From Salinispora arenicola (GTDB taxonomy: Bacteria; Actinomycetota; Actinomycetes; Mycobacteriales; Micromonosporaceae), in assembly GCF_006716065.1 (NCBI RefSeq), contig NZ_VFOL01000001.1, positions 682,001 through 746,000 of the forward strand: a DNA stretch of 64,000 nucleotides, given 5' to 3'. The notes below the pieces were generated by a model. It did not search any database. It was not told the DNA's origin and worked only from the letters and a program-made list of their open reading frames with translations. Made by a program: the position numbers and the translations under genes. Within the stretch, counting starts at the first letter, position 1; every line of letters begins with the position of its first letter. Shown one piece after another: positions 52,940 through 61,247 of this stretch.

Positions 52940-52999
52940 GCGTTTCGGCTGGTCTTCGAGGTGCCCCGGCAGGAATCGAACCTGCGACACACGGTTTAG
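52940..52999 (-). other. Attachment-site repeat 2 (3' half of tRNA-Arg)
   Basis: Identical over 60 bp to 50155-50214. Here the minus strand reads CTTCCTAAACCG (anticodon CCT) before the shared part, so the copies differ exactly in the anticodon loop, the usual crossover position. It is probably the left end of the integrative element that follows. Confidence 0.85.
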
Positions 53000-53451
53000 G
53001 AAGGGCCATGATCGCCAGCGCATCGGCTTCTGCCAGGCACTCCAGTGTCGAAGAACGTGGCTCAGATATCTCTACCGTCCCTAGCGCCCCCTGGTTCGTG
53101 CCACGATTCGCGCCACGGCGAGGCGACGAACTTGCAGATCACGCCATCAATCGGCGTTAGCGGCCTCATAACAGAACGTGGCGAAGGCGCGAGAAGGAGG
53201 CACCAGGTCGACCGCCTCGCGGTGCGCTATGCAGCCTGATTCGCGCGCTGGTGGCCTCTCGGTCGCTGTTGGTCGCATGTGGAGGAACAGGGAGGTATCG
53301 CCACAGAACGGCGCAGAGCGGCCCACTGAGAGCGCCGTGGACGCAAGATCCGGGCAGGGTTGATGTAAGGGCATAGGCCGGTGCGTCTGTGTGGCTCTCA
53401 GCGGGCCGCTTCGGGATGCCGGTTGCCGGTGGCCGTGCCGGGGTGGTCCGG
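53000..53451. other. Element left-end region, no gene seen
   Basis: 452 bases between attachment repeat 2 and the replication gene. No integrase or other coding frame is supported. The base composition is lower in GC than the chromosome up to about 53350. Confidence 0.45.
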
Positions 53452-54753
53452 TCAGGGTCGGCGGTGGGTGATGTGTCGCCGGGGGGTATCCGTACCATCC
53501 GTACCAAGCTCGTTTTGCCTGCTCAGGTGCGGTACGGATTGGTGTGCTGGTACGGATTGATGCGTACCAGGGGTCCGGCCGGGTGGGGTTGGTGGTACGG
53601 GTCGATCCGTACCAGGGGGGTAATCCGTACCGGGGATGACCTGCGGAAACGAGGGTGGTACGGATGGTACGGATGGGGTGGGGCAGTACCGTTCCCACGC
53701 GTCGGTGAACGCTTCGCGGGTGTAGCCCTTGGCCTGCCCGACCGGGAACCGGATGGTGGTGGACGTGATCCCGAACTCACGCAGTAGGTCGCCGAGTCGC
53801 TTGCCGGTGAGGCCGGTCGGCCCGAATCCTGCCCACGGTGCTTCGTCGTCGCCGTTGAGCGCGGTGAGCAGGTCGTGGGTGGAGGTGGCGGGCGGGTCGC
53901 CGAGCACGGTGAACGCGGTGCGGACGTCGGCGAGTAGCCGTACGCGGGTGGAGACGTTGCCTGCTTCGTCGGCCTCTGCGGTCAGGGTGGTCACGGCGTG
54001 CCGGGCGCGTGCCGACCAGGTGCTACCGGCCAGGTCGGCGACGGCTACGAGGGGTTCCCAGGTGTCGGCGGCCCGGTCTTCGACCGGCATGGGCGGTTCC
54101 GCGGCTTCGAGGGCGGCGAGGTTCGCGCCCAACCACACGGCCAAGCGCTGCGCGACGGCACGCAGGGCCGGTCCGTCGCGGCGGTGCCGGTAGGGAGCGA
54201 CGGTTTCGCCGGGGGCGCGGCGACGCATCCGCACGACGACGGCGCGGTCTTCGATGGTGTCGGGCATCGCCCCGATACCGGCCAGTGCCGCCATGGCAAA
54301 GGTGGGGATCTTCTCCAGCCGTTGCGTGCCGGCGTCCCATCGGATCGCGGGCCGGTTGCGCTGGTGACCGGCGTTGAGCAGACCACGTAGGTCTTCGGCG
54401 GCGTCGGCGTTCTTCCCACCGAAGATGGTGTCCGCCTCGTCCACCAGCAGCGTCGGCGGGATGTCGGCACCGATGGCCCGGTAGACGGCGGCAGGGGACG
54501 CGTTGACGGTGATCAGCGGGTTGTGGCAGCAACCCTCCACCACGTCCAGCAATCGCGACTTGCCGCACCGCTTCTCCGGTGCCCGGATCACGAGGCGGGG
54601 CGCGTGCGCCCACGCGGGTTGGGCGTGGGTCGCGGCAATCCACAGCGCCACCGCGTCGACCGCCTCAGCGGACGGCAGGATCACGTACCGGGTTAGAGCG
54701 GCGTGCAGCGCGTCGAGGATGGCCGCGCCGTCGATTGGCTCGCTGGTGGTCAT
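53452..54753 (-). CDS. DUF3631 ATPase, element replication protein
   Basis: A 433-residue protein. PRLVIRAPEKRCGKSRLLDVVEG near residue 55 is a Walker A; TLLVDEADTIFG near 100 is Walker B; a DUF3631 domain follows to about 330. The last 80 residues are low-complexity (SVP, GTD and QSVP units) and coincide with the DNA iteron array. With the primase-polymerase overlapping it by 4 bases, it probably acts as the helicase or initiator for replication of the excised element. Confidence 0.85.
   Translation of the reverse strand: MTTSEPIDGAAILDALHAALTRYVILPSAEAVDAVALWIAATHAQPAWAHAPRLVIRAPEKRCGKSRLLDVVEGCCHNPLITVNASPAAVYRAIGADIPPTLLVDEADTIFGGKNADAAEDLRGLLNAGHQRNRPAIRWDAGTQRLEKIPTFAMAALAGIGAMPDTIEDRAVVVRMRRRAPGETVAPYRHRRDGPALRAVAQRLAVWLGANLAALEAAEPPMPVEDRAADTWEPLVAVADLAGSTWSARARHAVTTLTAEADEAGNVSTRVRLLADVRTAFTVLGDPPATSTHDLLTALNGDDEAPWAGFGPTGLTGKRLGDLLREFGITSTTIRFPVGQAKGYTREAFTDAWERYCPTPSVPSVPPSFPQVIPGTDYPPGTDRPVPPTPPGRTPGTHQSVPAHQSVPHLSRQNELGTDGTDTPRRHITHRRP
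53488..53674. repeat. Dyad-symmetric 9-bp iteron array, candidate replication origin
   Basis: Eight perfect and two one-mismatch copies of ATCCGTACC/GGTACGGAT start at 53488, 53497, 53531, 53549, 53560 (imperfect), 53594 (imperfect), 53605, 53623, 53657 and 53666. Spacings are 9-34-18-11-34-11-18-34-9 and the orientations mirror too, so the array is symmetric about 53581. It lies inside the 3' end of the replication gene. Confidence 0.85.
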
Positions 54754-55664
54754 GCGGCGACTCCTTCGGCTCGGAAGCCACCACGGATGGCGGCGCGAAT
54801 GTCCCTCTCGGTTTGCTCCGCTTGGCGGCCCGCGTCGGTGAGAGCGGCGATGGCGTCGGCGTGGTCGATGGCCCCGGCGGTGACCATCCGGGCCACGCCC
54901 CGGGCGACGCCGTAGAGGGTGGTGCGGCGGATGCCTTCGGGGGCGGCGGTGACGCGGTCGAGCAGCACGGCCAAGAGGCGGTCGGGATGGGAGATGCCCC
55001 CCTCCTCACGCACGCGCGTCGGGCCGGTCACGGTCGTCACGGGTGGTGCTGGCGGCGGCAGGCAGGCCGTGAGCAAGGCGGGGGGCATCTCCCCTACCTG
55101 GCGGGCGTTTCTGCTGGTTGCCCATCGGTACGGGCGTCCGGTACGCGGGTGCACCGACGGCGGCAGCACGACGTAGCCGCCATCGGCCTTCACGTCGACA
55201 CCGGGGCCGAGTCCCTGTCTCGGCTTGCCCTGGCTGCATGGCACCCGGTGGCCCGGGTGTCGGTAGTACAGGTGCCATCCACCCGACCCTGTGACCACGT
55301 ACGCGGTGGGCGGCAGTAGACCCCGGTCGATGAGGGCGGTCATGGTGGTGCGGCCACCGTGGGCCGGGTCGATGTCGACTACGACGGTTCCCGACGCGGC
55401 GCCGGTCCGCAGCGCGAGTTGTCCGGTCGGGACGGCGGCCACGATCGCGGCTACCCGGGCGTGCTCGGTGGTGGCGGCGTAGAAGCCGTGACAGGTCAGG
55501 CACGGGCAGGCGTCCTGATCGTGGGTCGGGTCCTCGTCCGCCTTCGGGCAGGCAGGACAGTTCGCTACCGGCCGCTTCGTGCGGCCGAGCATGAACACTG
55601 GCCAACCACGACCGGCGTAGGCCAACGCGTCGGCCGTGAGGTCGTGTGTGGGTGGTCGAGTCAC
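54750..55664 (-). CDS. Bifunctional DNA primase/polymerase
   Basis: A 304-residue archaeo-eukaryotic-type primase-polymerase. ALAYAGRGWPVFMLG begins the domain, TVVVDIDPAHGG near residue 95 holds the catalytic acidic pair, and GVDVKADGGYVVLPPSVHP near 175 is typical of the family. CPACPKADED...CPCLTCHG are Cys pairs that may bind zinc. The downstream gene starts within its stop (ATGA). It probably primes replication of the element. Confidence 0.9.
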   Translation of the reverse strand: MTRPPTHDLTADALAYAGRGWPVFMLGRTKRPVANCPACPKADEDPTHDQDACPCLTCHGFYAATTEHARVAAIVAAVPTGQLALRTGAASGTVVVDIDPAHGGRTTMTALIDRGLLPPTAYVVTGSGGWHLYYRHPGHRVPCSQGKPRQGLGPGVDVKADGGYVVLPPSVHPRTGRPYRWATSRNARQVGEMPPALLTACLPPPAPPVTTVTGPTRVREEGGISHPDRLLAVLLDRVTAAPEGIRRTTLYGVARGVARMVTAGAIDHADAIAALTDAGRQAEQTERDIRAAIRGGFRAEGVAA

Positions 55665-55702
55665 AAGCCACCTCCAAGAATCGGAATCGGGAAACGGTCG
55701 GT

Positions 55703-55984
55703 TCAGACGGCGCGGCGTCGAGCGCGGGCAGTGTCCAGATCAAGGACTGCTGCCTCGTGAGTCGTCGGTGCCGCCGGTCGACGAGACGCGGGTCCAGGTG
55801 CGGGTGCGGCGATGGTGAGGCGCAGGTAGACGCGGTATCGGCCGGTGTCGGCTCCCGCCATGCGGTGCCGCGTACCGCAGTGGATGATCTGTCCAGCGGC
55901 GGTCAGGACGGCGGTGATGGCGTCCAGTTCGGATGCCGTGCCGATCGCCCACATTTCCGCTCCGACCAGTCGAGCAGCGGTCAT
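55703..55984 (-). CDS. Small element protein of unknown function
   Basis: A 93-residue protein: EMWAIGTASELDAITAVLTAAGQIIHCG and GRYRVYLRLTIAAP, an alpha/beta-looking domain, then a basic tail. Not recognised. It starts at the stop of the upstream gene (TGATG), so translation is coupled. Confidence 0.7.
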   Translation of the reverse strand: MTAARLVGAEMWAIGTASELDAITAVLTAAGQIIHCGTRHRMAGADTGRYRVYLRLTIAAPAPGPASRRPAAPTTHEAAVLDLDTARARRRAV

Positions 55985-56280
55985 CAGCTACTCCTCCTCG
56001 GTCGAGGGCGGGCGGCGATAGCGGCGCGGGTTACCGCGTGCCGTAGGTCGACGAGTAGCCCGATCATCTGGCGGCGGGCCGCGATCTCGCCCGCAGCGAG
56101 CGCGACCCTGACGCGGACCTCGGCGTGCTCCCGGCCGGCGGCGGTGCGGACCCGCACGAGGACGGCGCGGGCGCGGCCGGCGATGTCGATCACGATTTCG
56201 TCGGAGCGGTGTTCGCCGAGTCCGCAGCGGTGCCCGTGTGCGCACCAGGTGGTGTGGTGGTCGGGGTTGCGGCGGTTCAT
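55984..56280 (-). CDS. Small element protein with Cys-His N-terminus
   Basis: A 98-residue protein. NPDHHTTWCAHGHRCGLGEH may bind a metal; EIVIDIAGRARAVLVRVRTA and EVRVRVALAAGEIAARRQMIGLLVDLRHAV form a beta then helical part. Similar small proteins occur between rep and tra genes of actinomycete elements. It overlaps the next gene by 4 bases. Confidence 0.7.
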   Translation of the reverse strand: MNRRNPDHHTTWCAHGHRCGLGEHRSDEIVIDIAGRARAVLVRVRTAAGREHAEVRVRVALAAGEIAARRQMIGLLVDLRHAVTRAAIAARPRPRRSS

Positions 56281-56525
56281 CGGTGGGCCTCGGCGCGGAG
56301 GCGGTGAAGGACGTTGTAGACGCGCCGTCCGGTGCGCAGCCTCATACCCCGGTCGCAGCGGCGGCAGGCACGCGGCCGACGCAGGAACCGGGTCGTGGTC
56401 TGACCGGTACCCGCGCAGCGTTGGCAGGTTTTGAACGGCGCGACCCAGCACAGGACGCCGTAACCGAACGTGATCAGTGTGGGGATGGTGGCGAGGGTGA
56501 TAGCGGCGGTGGTCAGGGGGTCCAT
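56277..56525 (-). CDS. Membrane-anchored zinc-finger-like small protein
   Basis: An 82-residue protein: an N-terminal hydrophobic helix (TTAAITLATIPTLITFGYGVLCWV), then CQRCAGTG and CRRCDRGMRLR, two CxxC pairs of DnaJ-type zinc-finger style. Part of the rep-to-tra operon. Function unknown. Confidence 0.72.
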   Translation of the reverse strand: MDPLTTAAITLATIPTLITFGYGVLCWVAPFKTCQRCAGTGQTTTRFLRRPRACRRCDRGMRLRTGRRVYNVLHRLRAEAHR

Positions 56526-56604
56526 GACAGCCTCCTGGGCCGGTTTTTGGGCGTGAAGGGCTGTGAGCTGCTATCCGCTAGATGGCAGCTCATGATTCGT
56601 TTAC

Positions 56605-56657
56605 GGTGCTAGCGGGGGTGCTAGCGCTAGCAGCACGGGTCGCTAGCGCTAGCACCC
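56605..56657. repeat. GCTAGC inverted repeats past the tra stop
   Basis: 56616-56631 and 56642-56657 are perfect 16-bp arms (GGGTGCTAGCGCTAGC) around a 10-base loop. Another GGTGCTAGCG begins at 56605. They lie 11 bases beyond the stop of the FtsK-type gene. In Streptomyces plasmids the TraB-binding clt repeats sit near tra, so this is a candidate transfer locus; a terminator is the alternative. Confidence 0.7.
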
Positions 56658-56667
56658 TCCGGGGTGG

Positions 56668-58881
56668 TCAGTCGGCCGACCGCTTGCGGTCACGCTCCGC
56701 GATCGCGGCGAGTAGGTCGGTGTGCTTGATGCCGCGCCGGGTGACCGACTTGCCGTCGATGCGCCGACCCACATCGGCGACCTTGATCGACGGGTGGGGC
56801 TTGAGCGCGGTGGTGAGCTGCGCGGCTTCCCACCCGCCGTAGACGTCGGGTCGCAGCTCGGCGAGCAAACCGCACAGCGTCTCGTTCCACGCCGACTTCT
56901 CATCCCCCGGCCACACGCGGGCCAGGTCGCCGAGGACATCGGCGACCGGAGCCACCTGCCGGGTCTGCTCGTCCGGGACGGGCAGCGTCCCGGACGACTG
57001 CCGCAGCGCGACGGCACGGGTGACCACCTGGGCGGCGGTGGCGGTGTTGACGTAGTACGACTTCACCGCCGACGCCTTCGGCCCGAACCCGCGCAGGATG
57101 CCCCACCCTGCTTCATCGACCGGCACGAACACCGTGGCACGCAGCCCCTGCTTGTAGGCCGAGGTACCAAGGATCATGTCGTTCGCGGTCTGGTCCGCCA
57201 CGGACAGGCAGAACCGGGAGTTGACGTTGCGGCTGATGCCGGTCGGCAAGCTGTCCTTGTCCGGGATCTGCGTACCGATCGCGATCATCACGCCGAGCGC
57301 GCGGCCGAGCTTGATGACCTTCTCCAACTTCTCTCCGGCGTCCTTGCCGTACTTGCTGGTCATCAGCTCTTGCAGCTCATCGAACCAGGCGACGAGGGGG
57401 TGAAGACCGGACCCCTTGAGCGATGCCAGTTCCGGGGTGACCTTGTTCTCCGGGGCCTTCCCAAGCCGGGCGTAGTGCTCGATGCGCTTGGAGCGGTGGC
57501 GGCACTCTTCGTACAGCCAGTCGATGAACGCGGCGCACCGGGCGAGGGTGTCGTCATCGAAGCCGTTGCCGTACTCGCTCATCACCGGCTCCAGCACGGC
57601 GAAGTCCCCAACGCCCTTCAACTCGTAACCCCGGATCTCCGCACGCGGGTCCAGCGACGCGGCCAGCAGCAGCAACCGCAGCGCGAACGTCTTACCCGAT
57701 CCGGGCTGACCACCGAACAGCCAGTTGCGGAACATCATCTCCGCGCTGATGGTGTCCAGCCGGGGCGTGGTGGCGAACGGGAACGCCTTGAACAGATCGA
57801 CCTTCGCCCCGGCCGACAGCAGCGGCCACGGCGGCGGAGTCATCTGCGACGCCGGTTCGTAGCCCACCCACAAGGCCAGGCGTCCGGTGTGGCCGGGTGC
57901 CGTCTCGGGCCACACCTGATCCAACGGAAGCCGCATCGCCGAGGCCAGCTTGCCCCGCCGGGCGACCACCTCGGACGCCTCCACCCCGTACGGCAGATCC
58001 ACGACGGCGAGGTGGCCGGGGCCGTCCCGGTGGATGTCCACCGGGAAGCTGATCGCCTTCGCGTCCTTGGCCACCGCGGAGTTGATGGCCGGCAGTTGCA
58101 GCGACGTCAACGCCCGGCGCACCAGCTCGGCGGTGAGCTTGCGATACCGCGTGCCCTCAGAAACCCGGTCGGTCAGCGGCTTGTCCGCCGGACGGCCGAG
58201 CGTCGCCAGCAGCGGCAGCAGCGCCAGCAGGGCGACCCACCGCCACCAGGACGGGCCGAGGGCCAGCACGGTCGCACCGGCCACCATCGCGCCGGCCGAC
58301 GCGGCGAGCACCCACCACCGCCACACGGTCTGACGCTGCCGGCGAGCGTCGAGCTTCATCCACGTGTCCGCGTCACCGCGCGACGCGGCGGCCTGCCGCA
58401 AGTGCCAGTTGCCTTCCTCGGCGCTGGCCCAGTGCAACGCCCGGCCGACGCCCCGGAACAGACCCAGCGGGGCGTAGACGGCGGTCTTCGCCGCGTACTT
58501 CGGCAAGCGCACCGCGTGATAGGCGGCCACGTAGCCGGCGTCCTTGCTCTGATGCCGGACGGCGGCCCGCAAGCCACGCCACGAACGCGCCCAGTCGGCC
58601 AGGATCGGCCGTCGCTGCCGCTGCCGGGCCAGCACATCGCGGGGAATGTCCTCGGCGACGTCGACCGGCCCGCCGTCACGGTCCGGGTCATCGGCGACGC
58701 TCTCCGCATCCTCGCCATCGTCGTCCGGGTCGCTTCCGTCACCACCGGGCGCAACGGATGCCTGCCGGCGGGCGCGAGCGTCATCGAGGTCGACCACCTC
58801 GGCATTCCGGCCGGTGGTGGGGTCGGTCAGGTCCGCCTCGGCGGCCTGCCAGTCGAAACGGTCATCGTCAGGGGCAGTCAT
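56668..58881 (-). CDS. FtsK/SpoIIIE-type conjugative DNA translocase (TraB-like)
   Basis: A 737-residue protein. An acidic N-terminus is followed by two membrane helices (about residues 185-235). The motor domain has Walker A FGGQPGSGKTFALRLL near 405, Walker B PLVAWFDELQELM near 500, and IAIGTQIPDKDSLP. The C-terminal 80 residues look like a winged helix (DVYGGWEAAQLTTALKPHPS). Such hexameric motors move double-stranded DNA between mycelial cells. The ATG at 58881 has GGAGG upstream. The upstream open frame is not coding-like. Confidence 0.93.
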   Translation of the reverse strand: MTAPDDDRFDWQAAEADLTDPTTGRNAEVVDLDDARARRQASVAPGGDGSDPDDDGEDAESVADDPDRDGGPVDVAEDIPRDVLARQRQRRPILADWARSWRGLRAAVRHQSKDAGYVAAYHAVRLPKYAAKTAVYAPLGLFRGVGRALHWASAEEGNWHLRQAAASRGDADTWMKLDARRQRQTVWRWWVLAASAGAMVAGATVLALGPSWWRWVALLALLPLLATLGRPADKPLTDRVSEGTRYRKLTAELVRRALTSLQLPAINSAVAKDAKAISFPVDIHRDGPGHLAVVDLPYGVEASEVVARRGKLASAMRLPLDQVWPETAPGHTGRLALWVGYEPASQMTPPPWPLLSAGAKVDLFKAFPFATTPRLDTISAEMMFRNWLFGGQPGSGKTFALRLLLLAASLDPRAEIRGYELKGVGDFAVLEPVMSEYGNGFDDDTLARCAAFIDWLYEECRHRSKRIEHYARLGKAPENKVTPELASLKGSGLHPLVAWFDELQELMTSKYGKDAGEKLEKVIKLGRALGVMIAIGTQIPDKDSLPTGISRNVNSRFCLSVADQTANDMILGTSAYKQGLRATVFVPVDEAGWGILRGFGPKASAVKSYYVNTATAAQVVTRAVALRQSSGTLPVPDEQTRQVAPVADVLGDLARVWPGDEKSAWNETLCGLLAELRPDVYGGWEAAQLTTALKPHPSIKVADVGRRIDGKSVTRRGIKHTDLLAAIAERDRKRSAD

Positions 58882-58991
58882 GATGGGGGTTCCTCCAACC
58901 GATCTGGGGATGAGGACCGGCGGCACAGCCCAGTGGTTTGCGAGGCCAAAGGGGGGCTGTGCCGCCGGATCAGGGGTCAGCGGGTGGCCGG

Positions 58992-59087
58992 TCAGACTTC
59001 CCACATGGCTCCGCACTGGGTGCAGACCATGTACTTCTTTCCGTTGACGTAGGTGTAGTAAAAAGCGGGGTGCGGGCAGCTCGTCAC
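58992..59087 (-). CDS. 31-residue zinc-ribbon-like protein
   Basis: A GTG start with AAGGAG at 8-base spacing opens MTSCPHPAFYYTYVNGKKYM and continues VCTQCGAMWEV to a TGA. Cys4, His6, Cys22 and Cys25 form a compact possible zinc site. The clear ribosome site and the good operon position upstream of tra support it. Function unknown. Confidence 0.65.
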   Translation of the reverse strand: MTSCPHPAFYYTYVNGKKYMVCTQCGAMWEV

Positions 59088-59171
59088 GCCGAAGCTCCTT
59101 CGGTCGGGGTGGTCCGGTCGGGCCACCTCCGCGCGGGCACCCGGTGATGGGCGGGTGCCCCACGGGGGCGG

Positions 59172-59639
59172 TCAGACCGCGCAGAACAGGGCGGCCATGA
59201 ACAGCCACCCGATGTGCCAGGACTGATCCAGCGCGTACGCGCCGGTGCCGAGTGAGGGGTTGTCGTCGCGGCCCGGCCGGGGCGCGCCGAGCCGGTAGAA
59301 CCGGGCGCTGCCCGTGCGGTCGGCGATCCAGCGCAGCGGGGTGCGCCGGTCGGCGATGTAGTGCGTGGCGGCGGAGATGGTGAGTCCTACCGTGACGCCC
59401 CAAGGGTCGAGGCGGAGGCCGGTGCCGGCGATCAGGAACACCAACGCCAGCACTGCCGTGGCGGTGTAGGTGGCCACGTGTGCGGCGCAGGCGATGCGGC
59501 CGGTCCAGCCGGGTTGGCCCTTGCAGTCGGCCTGGTGCTGAGTCTGGATCCAGTGATCGGCCACTTGGTGCGCGGCGTAGAGGGCGACGAACACGGCCGC
59601 GAACACGGCCACGCGGGAACCGGTGGGGTCTGCGAGCAT
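59172..59639 (-). CDS. DUF3307-like membrane protein
   Basis: A 155-residue protein with three or four hydrophobic helices. FVALYAAHQVADHWIQTQHQ resembles the DUF3307 motif; SAATHYIADRRTPLRW follows the third helix. The ATG at 59639 has GGGAGA upstream and is preferred to the TTG at 59654. Similar proteins occur in actinomycete integrative elements, perhaps as spread functions. Confidence 0.7.
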   Translation of the reverse strand: MLADPTGSRVAVFAAVFVALYAAHQVADHWIQTQHQADCKGQPGWTGRIACAAHVATYTATAVLALVFLIAGTGLRLDPWGVTVGLTISAATHYIADRRTPLRWIADRTGSARFYRLGAPRPGRDDNPSLGTGAYALDQSWHIGWLFMAALFCAV

Positions 59640-59730
59640 GGGTGTCTCTCCCAAGGTCCGTGAGGGTTGAGGGGTGAGGCCGGCGGCACAGCGCGGTTTT
59701 CCAGGCCTTGGGCTGTGCCGCCGGGCGGGG

Positions 59731-60570
59731 CTAGCTCAGGGTGGCCTTGCGGCGGCTAACGGCCAGTAGTGCGGCTGACGCCATGACCATCAGCCCGTCG
59801 ACCGCGAGCGGGCCGATCGCCACGGTGAGTGGGTCTTCGCCGTAGTGCTCGAGCAGGCCCGATAGGTGTCGGTAGGACACGACAGCGGCGACTAAGGCCA
59901 CGGGTAGTACGCCGGAGATTCGGGCGATGATTGAGCCGAGTCCGTCGCCCCACGGGATGCGGGTCAGGATCTCCACAGCGACGAACAGTGCGACCGGCCA
60001 GAACACCGACAGCACCACCGCCAGTAGCGACGGGGACCAGTTCGGGTCCGGGGTCCACCAGTCGGGCGCACCATCGGGCGGCTTCGGTAGGTAGGTGTGG
60101 GCCACGTTCGCGGCGATGGACACCGCCCCGCCGAGGGTTACCCCGATGTACGCCCACCCGCGCCCGGTAACCCGGCCAGCGCGCGGCGTGGAGGTGATGT
60201 TGGTACCCGGGTGTCCGTCCACCGCGACCTGCGGCGACCCGTTCACCGGCTCGCCGGTCGGGGCGGGTGCCGGGTCCGGCGTAGCCGGTGGGGTGGGTGC
60301 GGGTCCGGGGTGGGTCGGCTTCGGGTCCGGCGTGGTCGGGTCGGTGTGGTCGAACGGGTCGGCCGGCATGTGCGTGCCGCCGTCCCGGTTCGGGCTGGCG
60401 GTTCTGTCGGTCAGTTCGGCGCGCAGGGCGTCGGCCTTGGGCGCACCAATCTTGAACTCGCGCATCAGCCGGTTACGTGACGGCACCTCGCCGAGCTGGT
60501 CGGCCAGGGCGACGGCACCGGGTAGCAGGTCTGCCACGGTGCGGGGGTGGGCGCTTGCGAGGGCGGTCAT
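59731..60570 (-). CDS. DUF2637 membrane protein, spread-type
   Basis: A 279-residue protein. An N-terminal helical part (ADQLGEVPSRNRLMREFKIGAPKADALRAEL) resembles a DNA-binding helix pair. A Pro-rich linker (about 70-115) is followed by four membrane helices with SIAANVAHTY and DGLMVMASAALLA, the DUF2637 pattern. Related proteins (SpdA/SpdB type) assist intramycelial plasmid spread. It is coupled to a short upstream frame by ATGA. Confidence 0.8.
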   Translation of the reverse strand: MTALASAHPRTVADLLPGAVALADQLGEVPSRNRLMREFKIGAPKADALRAELTDRTASPNRDGGTHMPADPFDHTDPTTPDPKPTHPGPAPTPPATPDPAPAPTGEPVNGSPQVAVDGHPGTNITSTPRAGRVTGRGWAYIGVTLGGAVSIAANVAHTYLPKPPDGAPDWWTPDPNWSPSLLAVVLSVFWPVALFVAVEILTRIPWGDGLGSIIARISGVLPVALVAAVVSYRHLSGLLEHYGEDPLTVAIGPLAVDGLMVMASAALLAVSRRKATLS

Positions 60571-60635
60571 GACGGAACCTCCGAAGGGCCGGCGGGGGTG
60601 TACAGCAGGTCGAACAGGACGGTTTGCAGCGCCAC
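60567..60635 (-). CDS. Possible 22-residue peptide upstream of DUF2637
   Basis: GTG start, MALQTVLFDLLYTPAGPSEV then PS and TGA, overlapping the next ATG as ATGA. It fills the gap between two coupled genes. It may be a leader peptide or chance. Confidence 0.3.
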   Translation of the reverse strand: MALQTVLFDLLYTPAGPSEVPS

Positions 60636-60639
60636 CAGG

Positions 60640-60888
60640 TCAGGCCACGCGGTCCGGCTCGCTGGTACGGGTGGCCAGGTCGGCGGCGGTGCGGGTCAGG
60701 CGCGACTCGGCGCGGCGCAGCCGACGCCAGTCCAGCGCGGTCGGGCCGCCGTGGTCGTCGGCGTAGATCAGGGCGATCTCGGCGTCGAGCACGTCCAGCT
60801 CGGCGGCGATCAGCGGCCATTCGACATCGATCGCAGCCAGTTCGGCGGCGGTCGGCACGGCGGTGACGGGGGCAAGGCGCGTTCGCAC
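60640..60888 (-). CDS. DUF6284-like small protein
   Basis: An 82-residue helical protein: TAAELAAIDVEWPLIAAELDVLDAEIALIYADD and LDWRRLRRAESRLTRTAADLA, a short coiled pair typical of small proteins in actinomycete elements. GTG start with GGAGG at 7 bases. Function unknown. Confidence 0.72.
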   Translation of the reverse strand: MRTRLAPVTAVPTAAELAAIDVEWPLIAAELDVLDAEIALIYADDHGGPTALDWRRLRRAESRLTRTAADLATRTSEPDRVA

Positions 60889-61162
60889 TGAAAACCTCCA
60901 GTAGTCGATGGGTGGACGGTGTGGAGCTAGGAGGGCGACCCTCGGTTGGGCAAGCGAGCGGACACGTCTTGCGGCCGGACACGTCACGGCCGACACCCGC
61001 AGCCACCCCTAGATCGCCATGCATCGGGAATCAATGAGGGAGACCGATCTCCCTGCGTCCCGGAACTCTGTGCAGTTCTCAAATGGAGCCATGCGCCACG
61101 GCGGTCCAACAGGTTCACGAGCGGTGCAGCCGAAGCCACCTCCGCCGGCTGTGAAGTCGCCA

Positions 61163-61232
61163 GCTACCTTGTTGCGAAACTCTGTTGCGCAACAAGGTAG
61201 CGAGATGTAGGCCTGTTGCGCAAGTGGGTAGC
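61163..61232. promoter_or_regulatory. Inverted-repeat operator upstream of HTH gene
   Basis: Perfect 14-bp arms, GCTACCTTGTTGCG at 61163-61176 and CGCAACAAGGTAGC at 61188-61201, with an 11-base loop. A third, degenerate copy CGCAAGTGGGTAGC lies at 61219-61232, 16 bases before the start at 61248. It is probably the binding site of an element repressor such as the GntR protein at the window end. The 359 bases from 60889 to 61247 hold no other feature. Confidence 0.7.
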
Positions 61233-61247
61233 GGTATCCTTCTGGGC

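Noticed and set aside
56722..59052. Very long open frame antisense to the FtsK-type gene
   Set aside because: It mirrors the high-GC tra coding sequence, has no ribosome site, and its Arg/Gly/Pro-rich composition matches no family.
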